Positions 6,843-16,458 are shown, numbered from the stretch's first letter. The stretch: DNA of 64,000 nt from CP2-2F sp034432555 (GCA_034432555.1 DAOUBW010000048.1:1-64000), one strand, 5' to 3'. A program made the numbers and translations. Notes: a model not told the origin generated them from the letters alone.

Positions 6843-8129
6843 TTAGTGTTTATCGTGTGGCGTGTCCTCTGGCTTGGGGCTGCCCTTCGGCGGTGTGCCT
6901 TCGCGCAGATTAGCGTGCTTGGCAGGTGAACCGCGCAGGGCTGCCTCTACACGGCGGTAGGTTTTCATGGCACGGGCGCGCCAAAAGGCACCGATGTATT
7001 GCAGTTCGCGCCGCCCTTGGCTGAGGCGATAAGCCAAGCCCTTGGGCATCTTTTCCTGCATTGATTGCCACTGAAGTGCGGCGGCTGCCCAGGTTAAGCC
7101 ACCGCCAAAGCCAACGATCACCACATTATCGTTTGGCTTTAGGCGACCTTCGCGCTCTGCCTCATAGAGCGCAATCGGAATCGAGGCGGCTGAGGTGTTG
7201 CCGTAGCGATGCACATTGCTGTAGAAAAGCGCCTCACTGACGTTCAGGTTGCGTGCGGCGGCGCTCAGAATACGCTGATTTGCCTGATGCGGCACGATCA
7301 GATCGACATCGGCAAGTGAAAGGTTCGCTTTTTCCAGCACGTCGCGCACACTCTCGGTGATGATATGCACGGCAAAACGGAACACTTCGCGCCCATCCAT
7401 GTGCAGCTTGTGCATTTGGCGACCTTCTGCAAGCGTTGCCGTGCCAACCGTCGGAATGCCAAGCAGTTCTGCGCCAGAGCCATCCGAGCCTAGCACGGCA
7501 TCCATGAAGCCGCCCGCTTGATCGCTGCCTTCCAACAGTACTGCGCCGGCACCATCACCAAACAGCACACAGGTCGAGCGATCATTCCAATCCAGCACCC
7601 GCGAGTTCACCTCACTGCCGATCACCAACGCCGTGTTGATGCTGCCGCTGCGGATTGCTTGCGCCGCCATATTTAGCCCATAGACAAAGCCTGAGCAGGC
7701 AGCGCTCAGATCGAAGGCGCCTGCCCGCGTTGCGCCGAGCAAGTTTTGTATCTTGCTGGCGCTGCTTGGGTAAATATCTTCTGGCGTAGAGGTTGCCACG
7801 ATGATCATCTCAATGTCGTTGGGCAGCACGTCGGCGCGGTTGAGCGCGGCGCGTGCCGCCTCAAAGCCCATTTGCGTCACCGAGTCGCGCTCCGTGGCAA
7901 AGCGGCGCTCTTGAATGCCCGTCCGCGAGCGAATCCAATCGTCGGTTGTATCTACAACGGCTTCCAGCTCAACGTTGGTCACCACACGCTCAGGCACGCG
8001 CATTCCCCAGCCGGTCAGGTGCGCGTAGCGCATGTGGCGCGGTTGCCAGATATGTGGTGTATACGGACGCCCGTCACGCGCTGGTGGATGGGCGCCATTG
8101 CCGTTCAGACTTCCATCACTGGCTGCCAT
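6843..8129 (-). CDS. fabH: Beta-ketoacyl-ACP synthase III
   Basis: This enzyme starts fatty acid synthesis by condensing acetyl-CoA, or a branched acyl-CoA, with malonyl-ACP. The KAS III triad is visible: Cys in LSAACSGF, His in VPHQANQ and Asn in YGNTSAA. The C-terminal GFGGGLTWAAA signature is also present. The core spans roughly residues 32-355. An Asn/Gly-rich N-terminal leader of about 30 residues and a basic tail of about 70 residues are extra compared with the usual 320-330 aa. ATG 8129 (MAASDG) is preferred over TTG 8147, and a start at MRYAHLTGWG would give a standard N-terminus. It overlaps the 3' end of fabF, so the two are co-transcribed. No acyl carrier protein gene is nearby. 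Confidence 0.92.
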   Translation of the reverse strand: MAASDGSLNGNGAHPPARDGRPYTPHIWQPRHMRYAHLTGWGMRVPERVVTNVELEAVVDTTDDWIRSRTGIQERRFATERDSVTQMGFEAARAALNRADVLPNDIEMIIVATSTPEDIYPSSASKIQNLLGATRAGAFDLSAACSGFVYGLNMAAQAIRSGSINTALVIGSEVNSRVLDWNDRSTCVLFGDGAGAVLLEGSDQAGGFMDAVLGSDGSGAELLGIPTVGTATLAEGRQMHKLHMDGREVFRFAVHIITESVRDVLEKANLSLADVDLIVPHQANQRILSAAARNLNVSEALFYSNVHRYGNTSAASIPIALYEAEREGRLKPNDNVVIVGFGGGLTWAAAALQWQSMQEKMPKGLAYRLSQGRRELQYIGAFWRARAMKTYRRVEAALRGSPAKHANLREGTPPKGSPKPEDTPHDKH

Positions 8130-9372
8130 TAGCGGAATACTTCCCAAAGATCAGCACGGCGTTGTGACCGCCGAACCCGAACGAATTACTCATCACGTGC
8201 CGAATGGTGTGCGCCACCCCCTGATTAGGTGTGTAGTCAAGATCGCATTCAGGATCGGGCGTGTGTAGGTTGATGGTGGGCGGCACAAAATCGTGCAGGG
8301 CGCTCAGCACACTGAAAACGGCTTCCACGCTGCCTGCCGCACCCAGCATATGCCCTGTGGCGCCTTTGACAGAGCTAATCTTGATGTTGTAGGCGTGTTC
8401 GCCAAAGACGGCTTTCAAAGCGCGCGTTTCGGCAGCGTCGTTCAGCGGCGTGCTGGTGCCGTGCGCGTTGATGTAATCTATGTCGTGAATGGTCAACCCT
8501 GCGTTGCGGAGCGCTTTCCGCATAGCTACTTGGGCGCCGCCACCATCTTCCATCGGCGCAGTGATGTGATAAGCATCATCCGTGTTGGCGTAGCCTAAAA
8601 TCTCAGCGAGGATGGTTGCACCACGCGCTTGTGCATGTTCCAGCGCTTCCAGGATCAGGATTGCCGCACCTTCAGCGATGACAAAGCCATCCCGATCTTT
8701 ATCAAAAGGACGCGAGGCAGTGGCAGGGTCATCATTACGGGTGGAAAGGGCGCCCATATTGGCAAAACTTGCCACCGAAAGCGGCACGACGGCTGCCTCT
8801 GCGCTACCGCTGATCATGACATCTGCCGCGCCACGCCGAATCATCTCGGTTGCTTCGCCAATGGCGTTGTTGCCAGTGGCACAGGCTGTGGAGATAGACA
8901 TATTCGGACCGCGGAAGTTGTATTCGATTGCCACGCGCCCCACCGGGCTATCGGTTAGCATCATCGGCACTAAGAGCGGACTAACGAATTTCAGCCCTTT
9001 TTCCGTGCCAACACGCGCACCGTCCAGCAATGTTTCAATGCCGCCCACCCCTGAGCCGATCAAACAACCAACCTCGTAAGGGTCTTCAGCTGCCATATCC
9101 AGCTTGGCAGCTGCCAAGGCTTGCATGGTGGCAGCCATCGCCAATTGCGTCACCCGATCCATGCGGCGCGCCTCTTTGTTGCCGAAGAGCGCCCGTGCAT
9201 CGAAATCGCGCACTTCGCCAGCAATCCGCACGGGCAGCGGCTGTGGATCAAAGCGCTGGATGGTCTGAATACCGCAGACACCTGCCGTTAGGTTTTGCCA
9301 CGCACTCTCGACTGTATTACCAATTGGACAAAGGATACCCATGCCCGTGACGACCACACGCCGTCTTTCCAT
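8116..9372 (-). CDS. fabF: Beta-ketoacyl-ACP synthase II
   Basis: This elongating condensing enzyme extends acyl-ACP by two carbons with malonyl-ACP in type II fatty acid synthesis. The 418 residues match the family length. The catalytic Cys is in STACATGNNA, the two His are in NAHGTSTPLND and KGATGHMLGA, and the N-terminus (RRVVVTGMGILCPIG) is typical. It is the first gene of a fabF-fabH pair on the minus strand, with overlapping ends. The 283 bp upstream (9373-9655), shared with a divergent gene, shows no gene and no site that I can name with confidence. Confidence 0.95.
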   Translation of the reverse strand: MERRRVVVTGMGILCPIGNTVESAWQNLTAGVCGIQTIQRFDPQPLPVRIAGEVRDFDARALFGNKEARRMDRVTQLAMAATMQALAAAKLDMAAEDPYEVGCLIGSGVGGIETLLDGARVGTEKGLKFVSPLLVPMMLTDSPVGRVAIEYNFRGPNMSISTACATGNNAIGEATEMIRRGAADVMISGSAEAAVVPLSVASFANMGALSTRNDDPATASRPFDKDRDGFVIAEGAAILILEALEHAQARGATILAEILGYANTDDAYHITAPMEDGGGAQVAMRKALRNAGLTIHDIDYINAHGTSTPLNDAAETRALKAVFGEHAYNIKISSVKGATGHMLGAAGSVEAVFSVLSALHDFVPPTINLHTPDPECDLDYTPNQGVAHTIRHVMSNSFGFGGHNAVLIFGKYSANGSQ

Positions 9373-9655
9373 AGCTTTTTATCGCTCCATCGTTCGTGGT
9401 TGAGGGAATGCCTGCTGCTTTGTTATTGACTGCGTGCGGCGGCAATTGCTTACCGCGTTAAGCGCACACCCATAGAAAATAACGCCGAAAGGCGCGTTTC
9501 GTTACGCAAATACGTGGTAAGGGTGAGCAAGGTGCAAGATTTCAGCCACAGCTATGCTGCGGCAGATGGTTGATCAGGCTGTGCCATTCGGCAAGCAGGA
9601 GGTGCGCTAAGTTGGGCTATAATGGCTGCTCGCAATGGTTTAAGGAGAGCAACTT

Positions 9656-10273
9656 ATGACTCATCGTAACGACAAGCGCACTGTGATCGGTGTGTTTGGC
9701 AGCGCCGCCACACCGCCCGATACGCCTGAGTATGCCGCCGCACAGGAGCTTGGGGCTGCTCTTGCCCGTCAGGGCTACGCTGTGATGACTGGTGGCTACG
9801 GCGGCGTGATGGGTGCGGTGAGCAAAGGCGCCGCACAAGCAGGCGGACATGTGATCGGCGTTACGGTTGGCTTGTTCCGTGCGCGCGGGCTGGTGCCAAA
9901 TCCATTCTTGCACGAGGAAGTACAGTTCGCCACGCTTGCCGAGCGCCTCAACTACCTGATCACCGCGCCCGATGCCTACGTCGCATTGCACGGCGGTGTT
10001 GGCACGCTCTCAGAAATCGCGCTGGCGTGGAGTCTACTGCAAGTTCAAGAGGTGCCGCCGCGCCCGTTAATTGCAGTCGGGGAAGGCTGGCGCGCCTTTG
10101 CCGAAGTCTTTAGCGCGCAGGCTGCCATTCGCCCTGAGGATATGGGCTATCTACAACTGGTGGCGAGCGCGGAGGATGTGCTGCCAACGCTCAGGCAGTG
10201 GTGGGCAAATCCGCCGCACATTGTGCCGCGCTTAGGCGACGTGCAGAAAACACCGCCGCTAGGGGATATTTAG
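9656..10273 (+). CDS. LOG-like / TIGR00725-type nucleotide-binding protein
   Basis: The 205-residue Rossmann-fold protein has GVFGSAATPP at the N-terminus, GGYGGVMGAVSKGA near residue 46 and HGGVGTLSE near residue 110. The last replaces the PGGxGTxxE signature of lysine-decarboxylase-like LOG proteins. LOG enzymes release cytokinin-type bases from nucleotides, but many bacterial relatives of the TIGR00725 kind have no known role, and the changed Pro-to-His in the signature argues for caution. GGAGAG 7 nt upstream of ATG 9656 fixes the start. It is a single gene, divergent from fabF. Confidence 0.75.
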   Translation: MTHRNDKRTVIGVFGSAATPPDTPEYAAAQELGAALARQGYAVMTGGYGGVMGAVSKGAAQAGGHVIGVTVGLFRARGLVPNPFLHEEVQFATLAERLNYLITAPDAYVALHGGVGTLSEIALAWSLLQVQEVPPRPLIAVGEGWRAFAEVFSAQAAIRPEDMGYLQLVASAEDVLPTLRQWWANPPHIVPRLGDVQKTPPLGDI

Positions 10274-10315
10274 AGCGCATGTAGATAAGCGCGTGCTTGA
10301 GCCGAATTTGGCAAA

Positions 10316-11443
10316 CTAAATGCGCGGCGGCTCGCCCGCGATGACCGCCGCATAGCAATCAATCAGCGCATCCATAATCAGCGACCAATCGAAGCGTTCG
10401 GCGTGAGCGCGTGCCGCCTGCTGCGCTGCCTTCAAGACAGACGCGCTGCTGGCGAGCCGCCGCACGCCCTCGACCATACCCCACACATCGCCCACCTCCA
10501 CCGTGTAGCCCGTTTCGCCTTCCGTGATCAGGTCGCCCGCGCCGCCTACCCGCGTCGAGACGACCGGCAAGCCCGCCGCCATCGCCTCTAGGATGACCAA
10601 GCCGAAACTCTCGAAGGCGGATGGGAAAACGAAAATATCGGCGCTGGCGTATGCTTCTGCCAAGCCGCGCCCAGTGCGGTAGCCCGCAAAATGGACGGGC
10701 AAGTCTGCAAAGTGCGCCTCTAAAGCCTCCCGCTGCGGACCGCCACCCACCAATGCCAAGCGCGTGTTTGGCACGTTTTCCAGCACGGTGCGCAAGCCCT
10801 CAAGGTTCTTCTCCGGCGCCAAACGCCCCACGTAGAGCAGCAGCACATCCTCAGGATGCCCATCGCTGAGTGCGGCGCGCACGTCCGCACGCCGAAAGCG
10901 CGGGTGAAACTGCTCTGCATCCACGCCGCGCTGCCACCAGCCGACTTTTTTAACGCCCTCAGCGCGCATTTTCGCCTGCATCAGGCGCGAAGGCGCAAGG
11001 CTATAGGCGCTTTGGTTAAAGCCATAGGTCACCAAGTGCTTTAAGAGCATCCCCAAGAATGGCATTCCATAGTGCGCCGCCATGTGTGCAATATCAAGGT
11101 GAAAGGATGACAAGATCGGCTTGTGCAGCCAATGCCCATGCACCACGCCCATCATGCCGATGTTGACCGGGTGAAAGCTGTGGATCAGATCGGGCGCGAA
11201 CGCCTTCACCTTGCGGTAAGCGCCCAGCGTCGGAAAGCCGATGCGCCCTTCAGGATAGACTGGATTCGGCACACACGGCACGCCGATCACCTGCGCGCCA
11301 GCGTATTCACGCATTCCCTGCTCTGGTGCCACCACCACCGCCTGAATGCCGCGCCGCTGCAAGTGTTCCAGCGTCAGGCACACCACGCGCACAATGCCAT
11401 CAATCTTGGGCAGAAAAGTTTCGGTGTAGAGCGCAACGCGCAT
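10316..11443 (-). CDS. GT4 glycosyltransferase (MgtA/SQD2-like)
   Basis: The 375-residue GT-B glycosyltransferase opens with MRVALYTETFLPKIDGIVR, the signature of the GDP-mannose-dependent mannosyltransferase/sulfoquinovosyltransferase branch. It has YVGRLAPEKN and the donor motif E-SFGLVIL-E in the C-terminal half. These enzymes build glycolipids or lipoglycan heads at the inner membrane face. The donor here cannot be read from sequence alone. It starts 15 bp after the stop of the membrane phosphatase-like gene on the same strand, so the two are probably one operon. Confidence 0.85.
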   Translation of the reverse strand: MRVALYTETFLPKIDGIVRVVCLTLEHLQRRGIQAVVVAPEQGMREYAGAQVIGVPCVPNPVYPEGRIGFPTLGAYRKVKAFAPDLIHSFHPVNIGMMGVVHGHWLHKPILSSFHLDIAHMAAHYGMPFLGMLLKHLVTYGFNQSAYSLAPSRLMQAKMRAEGVKKVGWWQRGVDAEQFHPRFRRADVRAALSDGHPEDVLLLYVGRLAPEKNLEGLRTVLENVPNTRLALVGGGPQREALEAHFADLPVHFAGYRTGRGLAEAYASADIFVFPSAFESFGLVILEAMAAGLPVVSTRVGGAGDLITEGETGYTVEVGDVWGMVEGVRRLASSASVLKAAQQAARAHAERFDWSLIMDALIDCYAAVIAGEPPRI

Positions 11444-11458
11444 AAGGCTTTTCTCGCT

Positions 11459-13492
11459 TTAATTCAAGGTGATCTTAACAATGGGCATATCATGGCTGGA
11501 GAATGGAATCGGCGTAATGCCAACCTCAAGCGGGCGCACACGGCGCAGCCACAAGTAATCCACACGCACGGCAGGCTCGTTCACCAAGCGGCGCGTCACA
11601 GCACGTTCCTCAGGAAAATCGGCAAAGGGGTCAATAAAGTTCTGGGGCGGCTGCGAAAGGAACAGGTAGATATCCGTCTTAGGCGCGTGGTTAAATGTGC
11701 CGCCGATGATCAGCGGATTCGCCTCACTGCGGTTCAGCTCCACAAAGGCAAGCACCTCTTGAATTTGGCGCGCCTGATCAGACTCTTGTTGCTCTATGGT
11801 GAAAACATCGCTGCGGAAGATCAGGCTGAGCTGCGTGTTGTAAATATCCAGCGGCTCACCGTTCGGCTTGAGCAGGCGCACAAACTGCACCGCCGTTGCC
11901 TTCCCGATGGAGGTCAGCTCTGCGCCACCGCTTTGCAGGATCGGTAAGCGCGAGAGAATCGCCAAGCCCTGCACGCCTTCCACCGTCGGCAAATACGCCA
12001 CATTCATATTGAGCGTGCGCGCCAGCCACGCCGCCTGATCCACACCACCGCTGACCAAACGCCCTGTCTCCACCTCTTGCAGCAGCAGGATGTCTACGCC
12101 GCTGCGCCGTACTGCTTCCGCCGTCGCGTTCAAGTCCGCCCCGAAATACAGGCTGTAGCCGCCGTGCAAGTTGAGCGTGCCAACGCGCAGCGAGGAAGGG
12201 TCTAGCGGTGGTTGCAAAACAAGCGGGCGTGGTAAGGTCAGCGCCAGCGCCACGCCCAGCACGCTGATCGCCAAGCCACCCAAACTTTCCGCCAGTTTGC
12301 CGCCGCGCCACGCGATCCGTTTGCGCGCTGTGATGAGCGGCAAGCCCGCCAACAGCGCCGCAATTGCCGTCACCAATAGCCCTAAGCCACGCATTCCGCG
12401 CAGCAGGCTGCCGAACGGCTCTGGCACGCCGCGCACAAAGGCATATTCAAAGGTCAGGTAATCGGCAGCCGAGAAGGCGCCAAAGACGATCAGGGCGCCG
12501 ATCAGGTTGAGCGCCGCAAAGGTGAAGCGCCACCTGCCATCGGAAGGCTGCACCGCCCACCACCACAGCAGCGTCAGCATAAACTGCGCGCCGCACAGCG
12601 CCAAGACTGCCAGAAGTCCTTCAAAGCGGAAGCCGACCGTCAGCAGCAAGCCAATGGTCAGCACCCACACCCAACCGCGATAGCGCCCATCAAACATGCC
12701 GATGAATCCACGTGCCGCAGCGCGCACCAGCGGCACCATTGGCAAAAGCGTAGCAGCCGCCAGAAAAGGGGCTGCGGTCAGGTAGTCCACATCGGCGCGC
12801 CGCGCAAGGCTGTTGGGCAAGCCAAGCACGGCAAACTCTAGGTAGAACAAGCTGCCAATGGCAAGCGCGCTGCTCAGATTGAGCGAGGCATAGCTGCTGC
12901 TTGGCGTTTGGCGCGCCGCGCTGCCAAAAATGACCGCCAAGAGCGCGCAGCCGAATAGACCGAGCGAGAGCGCCGTTTGCAGGTCGAGGTAAGCCGCTTG
13001 CCACGTAAAATCCGCGGTGTGATCGATCAAGCGTAGCAAGCCGTCCGCCGCGAAGGCAAGCGCCATGCTCGGCGCAAAAATGTTGGGGCGCCTGCCCAGC
13101 CCGATCCCCATATGCAGCAGCGCCGCACCAACAGCCACCGCCGCACCTGCCACGCCTAAGAACGTGCCGCCATTCGCCGTCATAAAGACGCGCCCTGCCG
13201 CCACCAACGCCGCCACGATCAACGTGCCGAACCATAGCCTGCCAAGCAGCGGCGCAAGGAACGGCAGCAGCAGCGCCGCGCCAAGCACAAGCAGTTCACT
13301 TTGAAACATGGCAGGCGTTACCACACCGCTTTGGTTGGCAAGCACGGCGCCATCCACTGTAAGGGCGGTCAGGTTAGCGCTGTTAAAATGGGCATAGAGT
13401 GTGCTATACAGGAAGCGGACGCCCTGCACGAAAAAAAGCGCCACAAACGCTGCTTCAAGCAGGCGGAACAGATCGCGTCGGTAATCTTTCAT
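11459..13492 (-). CDS. Membrane protein with C-terminal endonuclease/exonuclease/phosphatase domain
   Basis: The 677-residue protein has about a dozen hydrophobic helices over residues 10-430. An exo-endo-phosphatase (EEP) domain of about 240 residues follows, with LRVGTLNLHGG at its start, a metal-binding Glu in LLLQEVETG, and the final SSHDMPIVKI segment with the conserved His. ATG 13492 (MKDYRRDLF) is preferred to the upstream in-frame start at 13546. The EEP domain probably sits outside the membrane and could hydrolyse a lipid or phosphodiester. A downstream glycosyltransferase suggests glycolipid or envelope metabolism. The substrate is unknown. Confidence 0.75.
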   Translation of the reverse strand: MKDYRRDLFRLLEAAFVALFFVQGVRFLYSTLYAHFNSANLTALTVDGAVLANQSGVVTPAMFQSELLVLGAALLLPFLAPLLGRLWFGTLIVAALVAAGRVFMTANGGTFLGVAGAAVAVGAALLHMGIGLGRRPNIFAPSMALAFAADGLLRLIDHTADFTWQAAYLDLQTALSLGLFGCALLAVIFGSAARQTPSSSYASLNLSSALAIGSLFYLEFAVLGLPNSLARRADVDYLTAAPFLAAATLLPMVPLVRAAARGFIGMFDGRYRGWVWVLTIGLLLTVGFRFEGLLAVLALCGAQFMLTLLWWWAVQPSDGRWRFTFAALNLIGALIVFGAFSAADYLTFEYAFVRGVPEPFGSLLRGMRGLGLLVTAIAALLAGLPLITARKRIAWRGGKLAESLGGLAISVLGVALALTLPRPLVLQPPLDPSSLRVGTLNLHGGYSLYFGADLNATAEAVRRSGVDILLLQEVETGRLVSGGVDQAAWLARTLNMNVAYLPTVEGVQGLAILSRLPILQSGGAELTSIGKATAVQFVRLLKPNGEPLDIYNTQLSLIFRSDVFTIEQQESDQARQIQEVLAFVELNRSEANPLIIGGTFNHAPKTDIYLFLSQPPQNFIDPFADFPEERAVTRRLVNEPAVRVDYLWLRRVRPLEVGITPIPFSSHDMPIVKITLN

Positions 13493-13693
13493 GGCGCGCC
13501 TTGCAATTCCCGTAGGTGTGCAGCCGAATTCTTCATCACGGCGCACATTATAGGCGAGAATGGCTGAAATGTCATCCGCCCGCTGCCGTGTTGGTCTTCA
13601 GCGCGCCTTTGTGCCAAATACCCTTATCTTTGCGAATCACTTGTGATAAAATGATCATTAAGCAGATTCTCGCGCAGGAAGGAATGCGAAGCG

Positions 13694-14005
13694 ATGATCA
13701 AAAAGAGCTTCCTGAAAACAAAATGCAAAGTCACCTTTGAAGCACCACATAGCATCACCGATGGTGCGGAAACGGTCTATCTGGTGGGTGACTTCAACGA
13801 ATGGAATGAGACTTCTCACCCAATGGAGAAGAAAAAAGGCGGGCGCTTCACGCTGGTGGTAGACCTACCGCTGAACCGTGAGTTTCAGTACCGCTTTTTA
13901 GTAGATGGCACTGCGTGGCACAACGACTGGGAAGCCGAAAAATACGTTCCCAATCCCTTCAGTGGCGATAACTCAGTCGTCACCACCTATCCACCCGCCG
14001 AATAG
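13694..14005 (+). CDS. Small CBM48 / isoamylase-N-terminal-domain protein
   Basis: The 103-residue protein is a single beta-sandwich of the glycogen-binding CBM48 type. YLVGDFNEWN near residue 33 and FQYRFLVDG near residue 68 are the hallmark strands, as in AMPK beta subunits and the early set domain of glycogen-branching enzymes. There is no catalytic domain and no signal peptide, so it probably binds alpha-glucan or acts as an accessory subunit. It precedes the QTMAN-like gene by 32 bp and could share its transcript. Confidence 0.85.
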   Translation: MIKKSFLKTKCKVTFEAPHSITDGAETVYLVGDFNEWNETSHPMEKKKGGRFTLVVDLPLNREFQYRFLVDGTAWHNDWEAEKYVPNPFSGDNSVVTTYPPAE

Positions 14006-14037
14006 CCAGCACAACACAGCGCGCCGCGTGCGGAGCA

Positions 14038-15153
14038 ATGCCCCAACGCGGCGCACGCCATACCATGCCCAACATCCTGCTGCTTGAACCCTACAACACT
14101 GGCTCGCACGCCGTCTGGCTGCGTGATTTGCAGCGCTTCAGCAGGCACACGCTCGCCGCGCTCACCTTGCACGGCACTTTTTGGCAGTGGCGGATGCAAG
14201 GCGGCGCGGTGACTTTGGCACGCCACTTCAACCAGAGTGACTATGCGCCCGACCTGATCCTTGCCTCTGATATGCTCGACTTGACGACCTTCCTCGCCCT
14301 GACGCGCCGCCGCACCGCTGCTATTCCAAGTGCGGTCTATTTTCACGAGAACCAACTGACCTATCCCACTGGCAAGCGTATTAAGCACGATCTTAAGATC
14401 GGCTTCATCAACTATGCCAGCGCGCTGGTTGCTGATGCTGTGTTTTTCAACAGCGCTTTCCATAAGCGTGATTTTTTGGCAGCGCTGCCCAACCTGTTAA
14501 AACATTATCCCGATCACAACGAGCTGGAGACGGTTGATCAGATCGCGGCAAAGGCGCACGTCCTGCCCATCGGCATAGACTTGGTTGCCTATGATGCCTT
14601 TGCGGCTGAAAAAGACCACAGCGTGCCGACTTTGTTGTGGAATCACCGTTGGGAATATGACAAGCAGCCGCATGTTTTTGCCCGTGCGCTGGAAAACCTG
14701 ATCGGGCTTGGTGTGGATTTTCGCGTGATTCTCGCGGGCGAACCGATAGGCTTCACCGAGAGCGTTTTTGCGCCGCTTCATGAAAAACTCGGTAAGCGCC
14801 TGCTGCATTACGGCTATGCCGCGCACTTTGCAGACTATGCGCGCCTACTGTGGCAGGCAACGCATGTGATCAGTTGTGCCAACCAAGATTTTTTCGGCGT
14901 CAGCATGGCAGAGGCGATCTACTGTGGCGCGCTGCCGATCATGCCGCACCGCCTGAATTATCCCGCCCTAATCCCAAGCATCTATCACGATCTATGCCTT
15001 TATAACGAAGGTGAGCTGGTTGCTGCCCTGCTGCGGACGCTGCATACGCCCGCCCCATCGGCACTGCGTGCCTATATCGCCCAGTTTGATTGGCGGAATG
15101 TGATCACCGCCTACGATGCTGCCTTTGCCGCCTTAGCCGTTGGGCAGCCCTAA
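14038..15153 (+). CDS. DUF3524 / QTMAN-type glycosyltransferase
   Basis: The 371-residue protein carries the DUF3524 N-terminal domain (ILLLEPYNTGSHAVWLRDL) and a GT-B C-terminal half with WNHRWEYDKQP and a late SCANQDFFGVSMAEA motif. The characterised animal relative (GTDC1/QTMAN) mannosylates queuosine in tRNA-Asp, so a tRNA or small-molecule mannosyltransferase role is possible. The bacterial substrate is unproven. ATG 14038 has GGAG five bases upstream, while ATG 14065 (MPNILLLEPY) matches family starts better; both are possible. It follows a CBM48 protein, which may hint at glucan metabolism instead. Confidence 0.8.
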   Translation: MPQRGARHTMPNILLLEPYNTGSHAVWLRDLQRFSRHTLAALTLHGTFWQWRMQGGAVTLARHFNQSDYAPDLILASDMLDLTTFLALTRRRTAAIPSAVYFHENQLTYPTGKRIKHDLKIGFINYASALVADAVFFNSAFHKRDFLAALPNLLKHYPDHNELETVDQIAAKAHVLPIGIDLVAYDAFAAEKDHSVPTLLWNHRWEYDKQPHVFARALENLIGLGVDFRVILAGEPIGFTESVFAPLHEKLGKRLLHYGYAAHFADYARLLWQATHVISCANQDFFGVSMAEAIYCGALPIMPHRLNYPALIPSIYHDLCLYNEGELVAALLRTLHTPAPSALRAYIAQFDWRNVITAYDAAFAALAVGQP

Positions 15154-15225
15154 GGCTTTTTGCAGCCAGAATGCTAAAAAAGTGCAAAAAATTGCTTAAC
15201 GTTTGCATTCTCTAGCCGTATCACA

Positions 15226-15254
15226 TTGCACGCGGGCGCGCCTCATGCTACACT
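15226..15254 (+). promoter_or_regulatory. Possible promoter of the receiver-CpaE gene
   Basis: TTGCAC at 15226-15231 and TACACT at 15249-15254 are 17 bp apart, a moderate sigma-70 match about 36 bp before the start codon. The TACACT box recurs upstream of other genes here (near 19524 and 33113), which gives it some weight. Confidence 0.4.
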
Positions 15255-15289
15255 GCACATAGTAAAGCACCAAAGGAAGCAAACCGCGC

Positions 15290-16441
15290 ATGGCTGAGAA
15301 AATCCTGATTGTTGATGATGACATTGACAGCCTAAAACTGATCGGCTTAATGCTGCAACGGCAAGGCTATGAAGTGACGGCTGCCAGCAACGGCACACAA
15401 GCAATTGCCCGTGCTACGGCTGAACGTCCTGATCTAATCATTTTAGATGTGATGATGCCCGATCTGGACGGCTACGAAATTTGCCGCCGTTTGCGCGCCA
15501 ACCCAACCACACAGCCGATTCCGATCATCATGTTCACTGCCAAAACGCTGATTGATGACAAGGTGCAGGGCTTTGAGGCAGGCGCCGACGATTACTTGGC
15601 AAAGCCAACCCATCCCGCAGAGCTTGCCTCTCGCGTGAAGGCGCTGCTGATGCGAAGTGCTGCCCAGCGCCGCACCGCTGCCGATGGCGGATCGCTGATT
15701 GCCTTCTTGGGCGCTAAAGGTGGTGTGGGCACCAGCACACTTGCCGCCAATATTGCTGCCTCTATGCAGCAGAAAGAACCAACTGTGCTGGCGGATATTC
15801 GCCCCGGTCAGGGCAGCTTGGGCTTATCGCTCAATGCGCCACGCGCTGTGGGCATGATGAACCTGCTCGGGCGCCCACCATCCGAGATCAGCGCCCGCAC
15901 TGTGGAAGCGGAACTCGCTACCCACCCTAGCGGGCTGAAACTGCTGCTTAGTTCGGCGCGCCCCAAGGATAACCTGCTGAATGTGAACGTTGATTCATCG
16001 GTTGCCATCTTGAAAACCTTACGCGGCTTAGCGCGGCACAGCGTGCTGGATTTGGGCAGCGGCTTAACGCGCCTGAATGCACGCCTTGTGCGTGAAGTCG
16101 ATCAGGTGGTGGTTGTGGCGGAGCCGAACCGCGTCACGCTGAACATGGCGCGCGAGATGGTCAGCGAATTGGAAGGCTTGGGCTTGGGACGCGGGCGGGC
16201 AAACGTCGTCATTGTGAACCGCACACCTTCTCAGGTGCAGGTGCCCTGGCAAGAGGCAGAGCAACTGCTTGGGCATGAAATCCTTGCCCTTGTGACGCCT
16301 GCACCCGAACTTTCGGCACAGGCGGCTGAGGCAGGCACGCCAATGGTGCTGTTCCAGCCAACCTCTATCGTTGCCACCCAGATGACCAAACTTGCTGAAG
16401 AATTGGCGGCACGCGGCAGCGCTTTGGCTGCCAACGCCTAA
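15290..16441 (+). CDS. Receiver domain fused to CpaE/MinD-like ATPase
   Basis: The 383-residue protein joins a response-regulator receiver (residues 1-125; phospho-acceptor Asp53, acidic pair DD at 9-11, conserved Lys105) to a ParA/MinD-family ATPase. The ATPase has a deviant Walker A KGGVGTST at residues 143-150 and an Asp in VLADIRPG. CpaE proteins help position Flp/Tad pili, usually through a degenerate receiver, but here the receiver keeps its key residues. No pilus gene is nearby. It could position some other membrane complex under phosphorylation control. AAAGGAAG precedes the start. It is followed 17 bp later by gatB. Confidence 0.85.
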   Translation: MAEKILIVDDDIDSLKLIGLMLQRQGYEVTAASNGTQAIARATAERPDLIILDVMMPDLDGYEICRRLRANPTTQPIPIIMFTAKTLIDDKVQGFEAGADDYLAKPTHPAELASRVKALLMRSAAQRRTAADGGSLIAFLGAKGGVGTSTLAANIAASMQQKEPTVLADIRPGQGSLGLSLNAPRAVGMMNLLGRPPSEISARTVEAELATHPSGLKLLLSSARPKDNLLNVNVDSSVAILKTLRGLARHSVLDLGSGLTRLNARLVREVDQVVVVAEPNRVTLNMAREMVSELEGLGLGRGRANVVIVNRTPSQVQVPWQEAEQLLGHEILALVTPAPELSAQAAEAGTPMVLFQPTSIVATQMTKLAEELAARGSALAANA

Positions 16442-16458
16442 CTGTGTGACGAGGACTC

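Noticed and set aside
9618..9623. TATAAT box before the LOG-like gene as a full promoter
   Set aside because: The box is perfect, but no acceptable -35 element lies at 16-18 bp, so I did not call a promoter.
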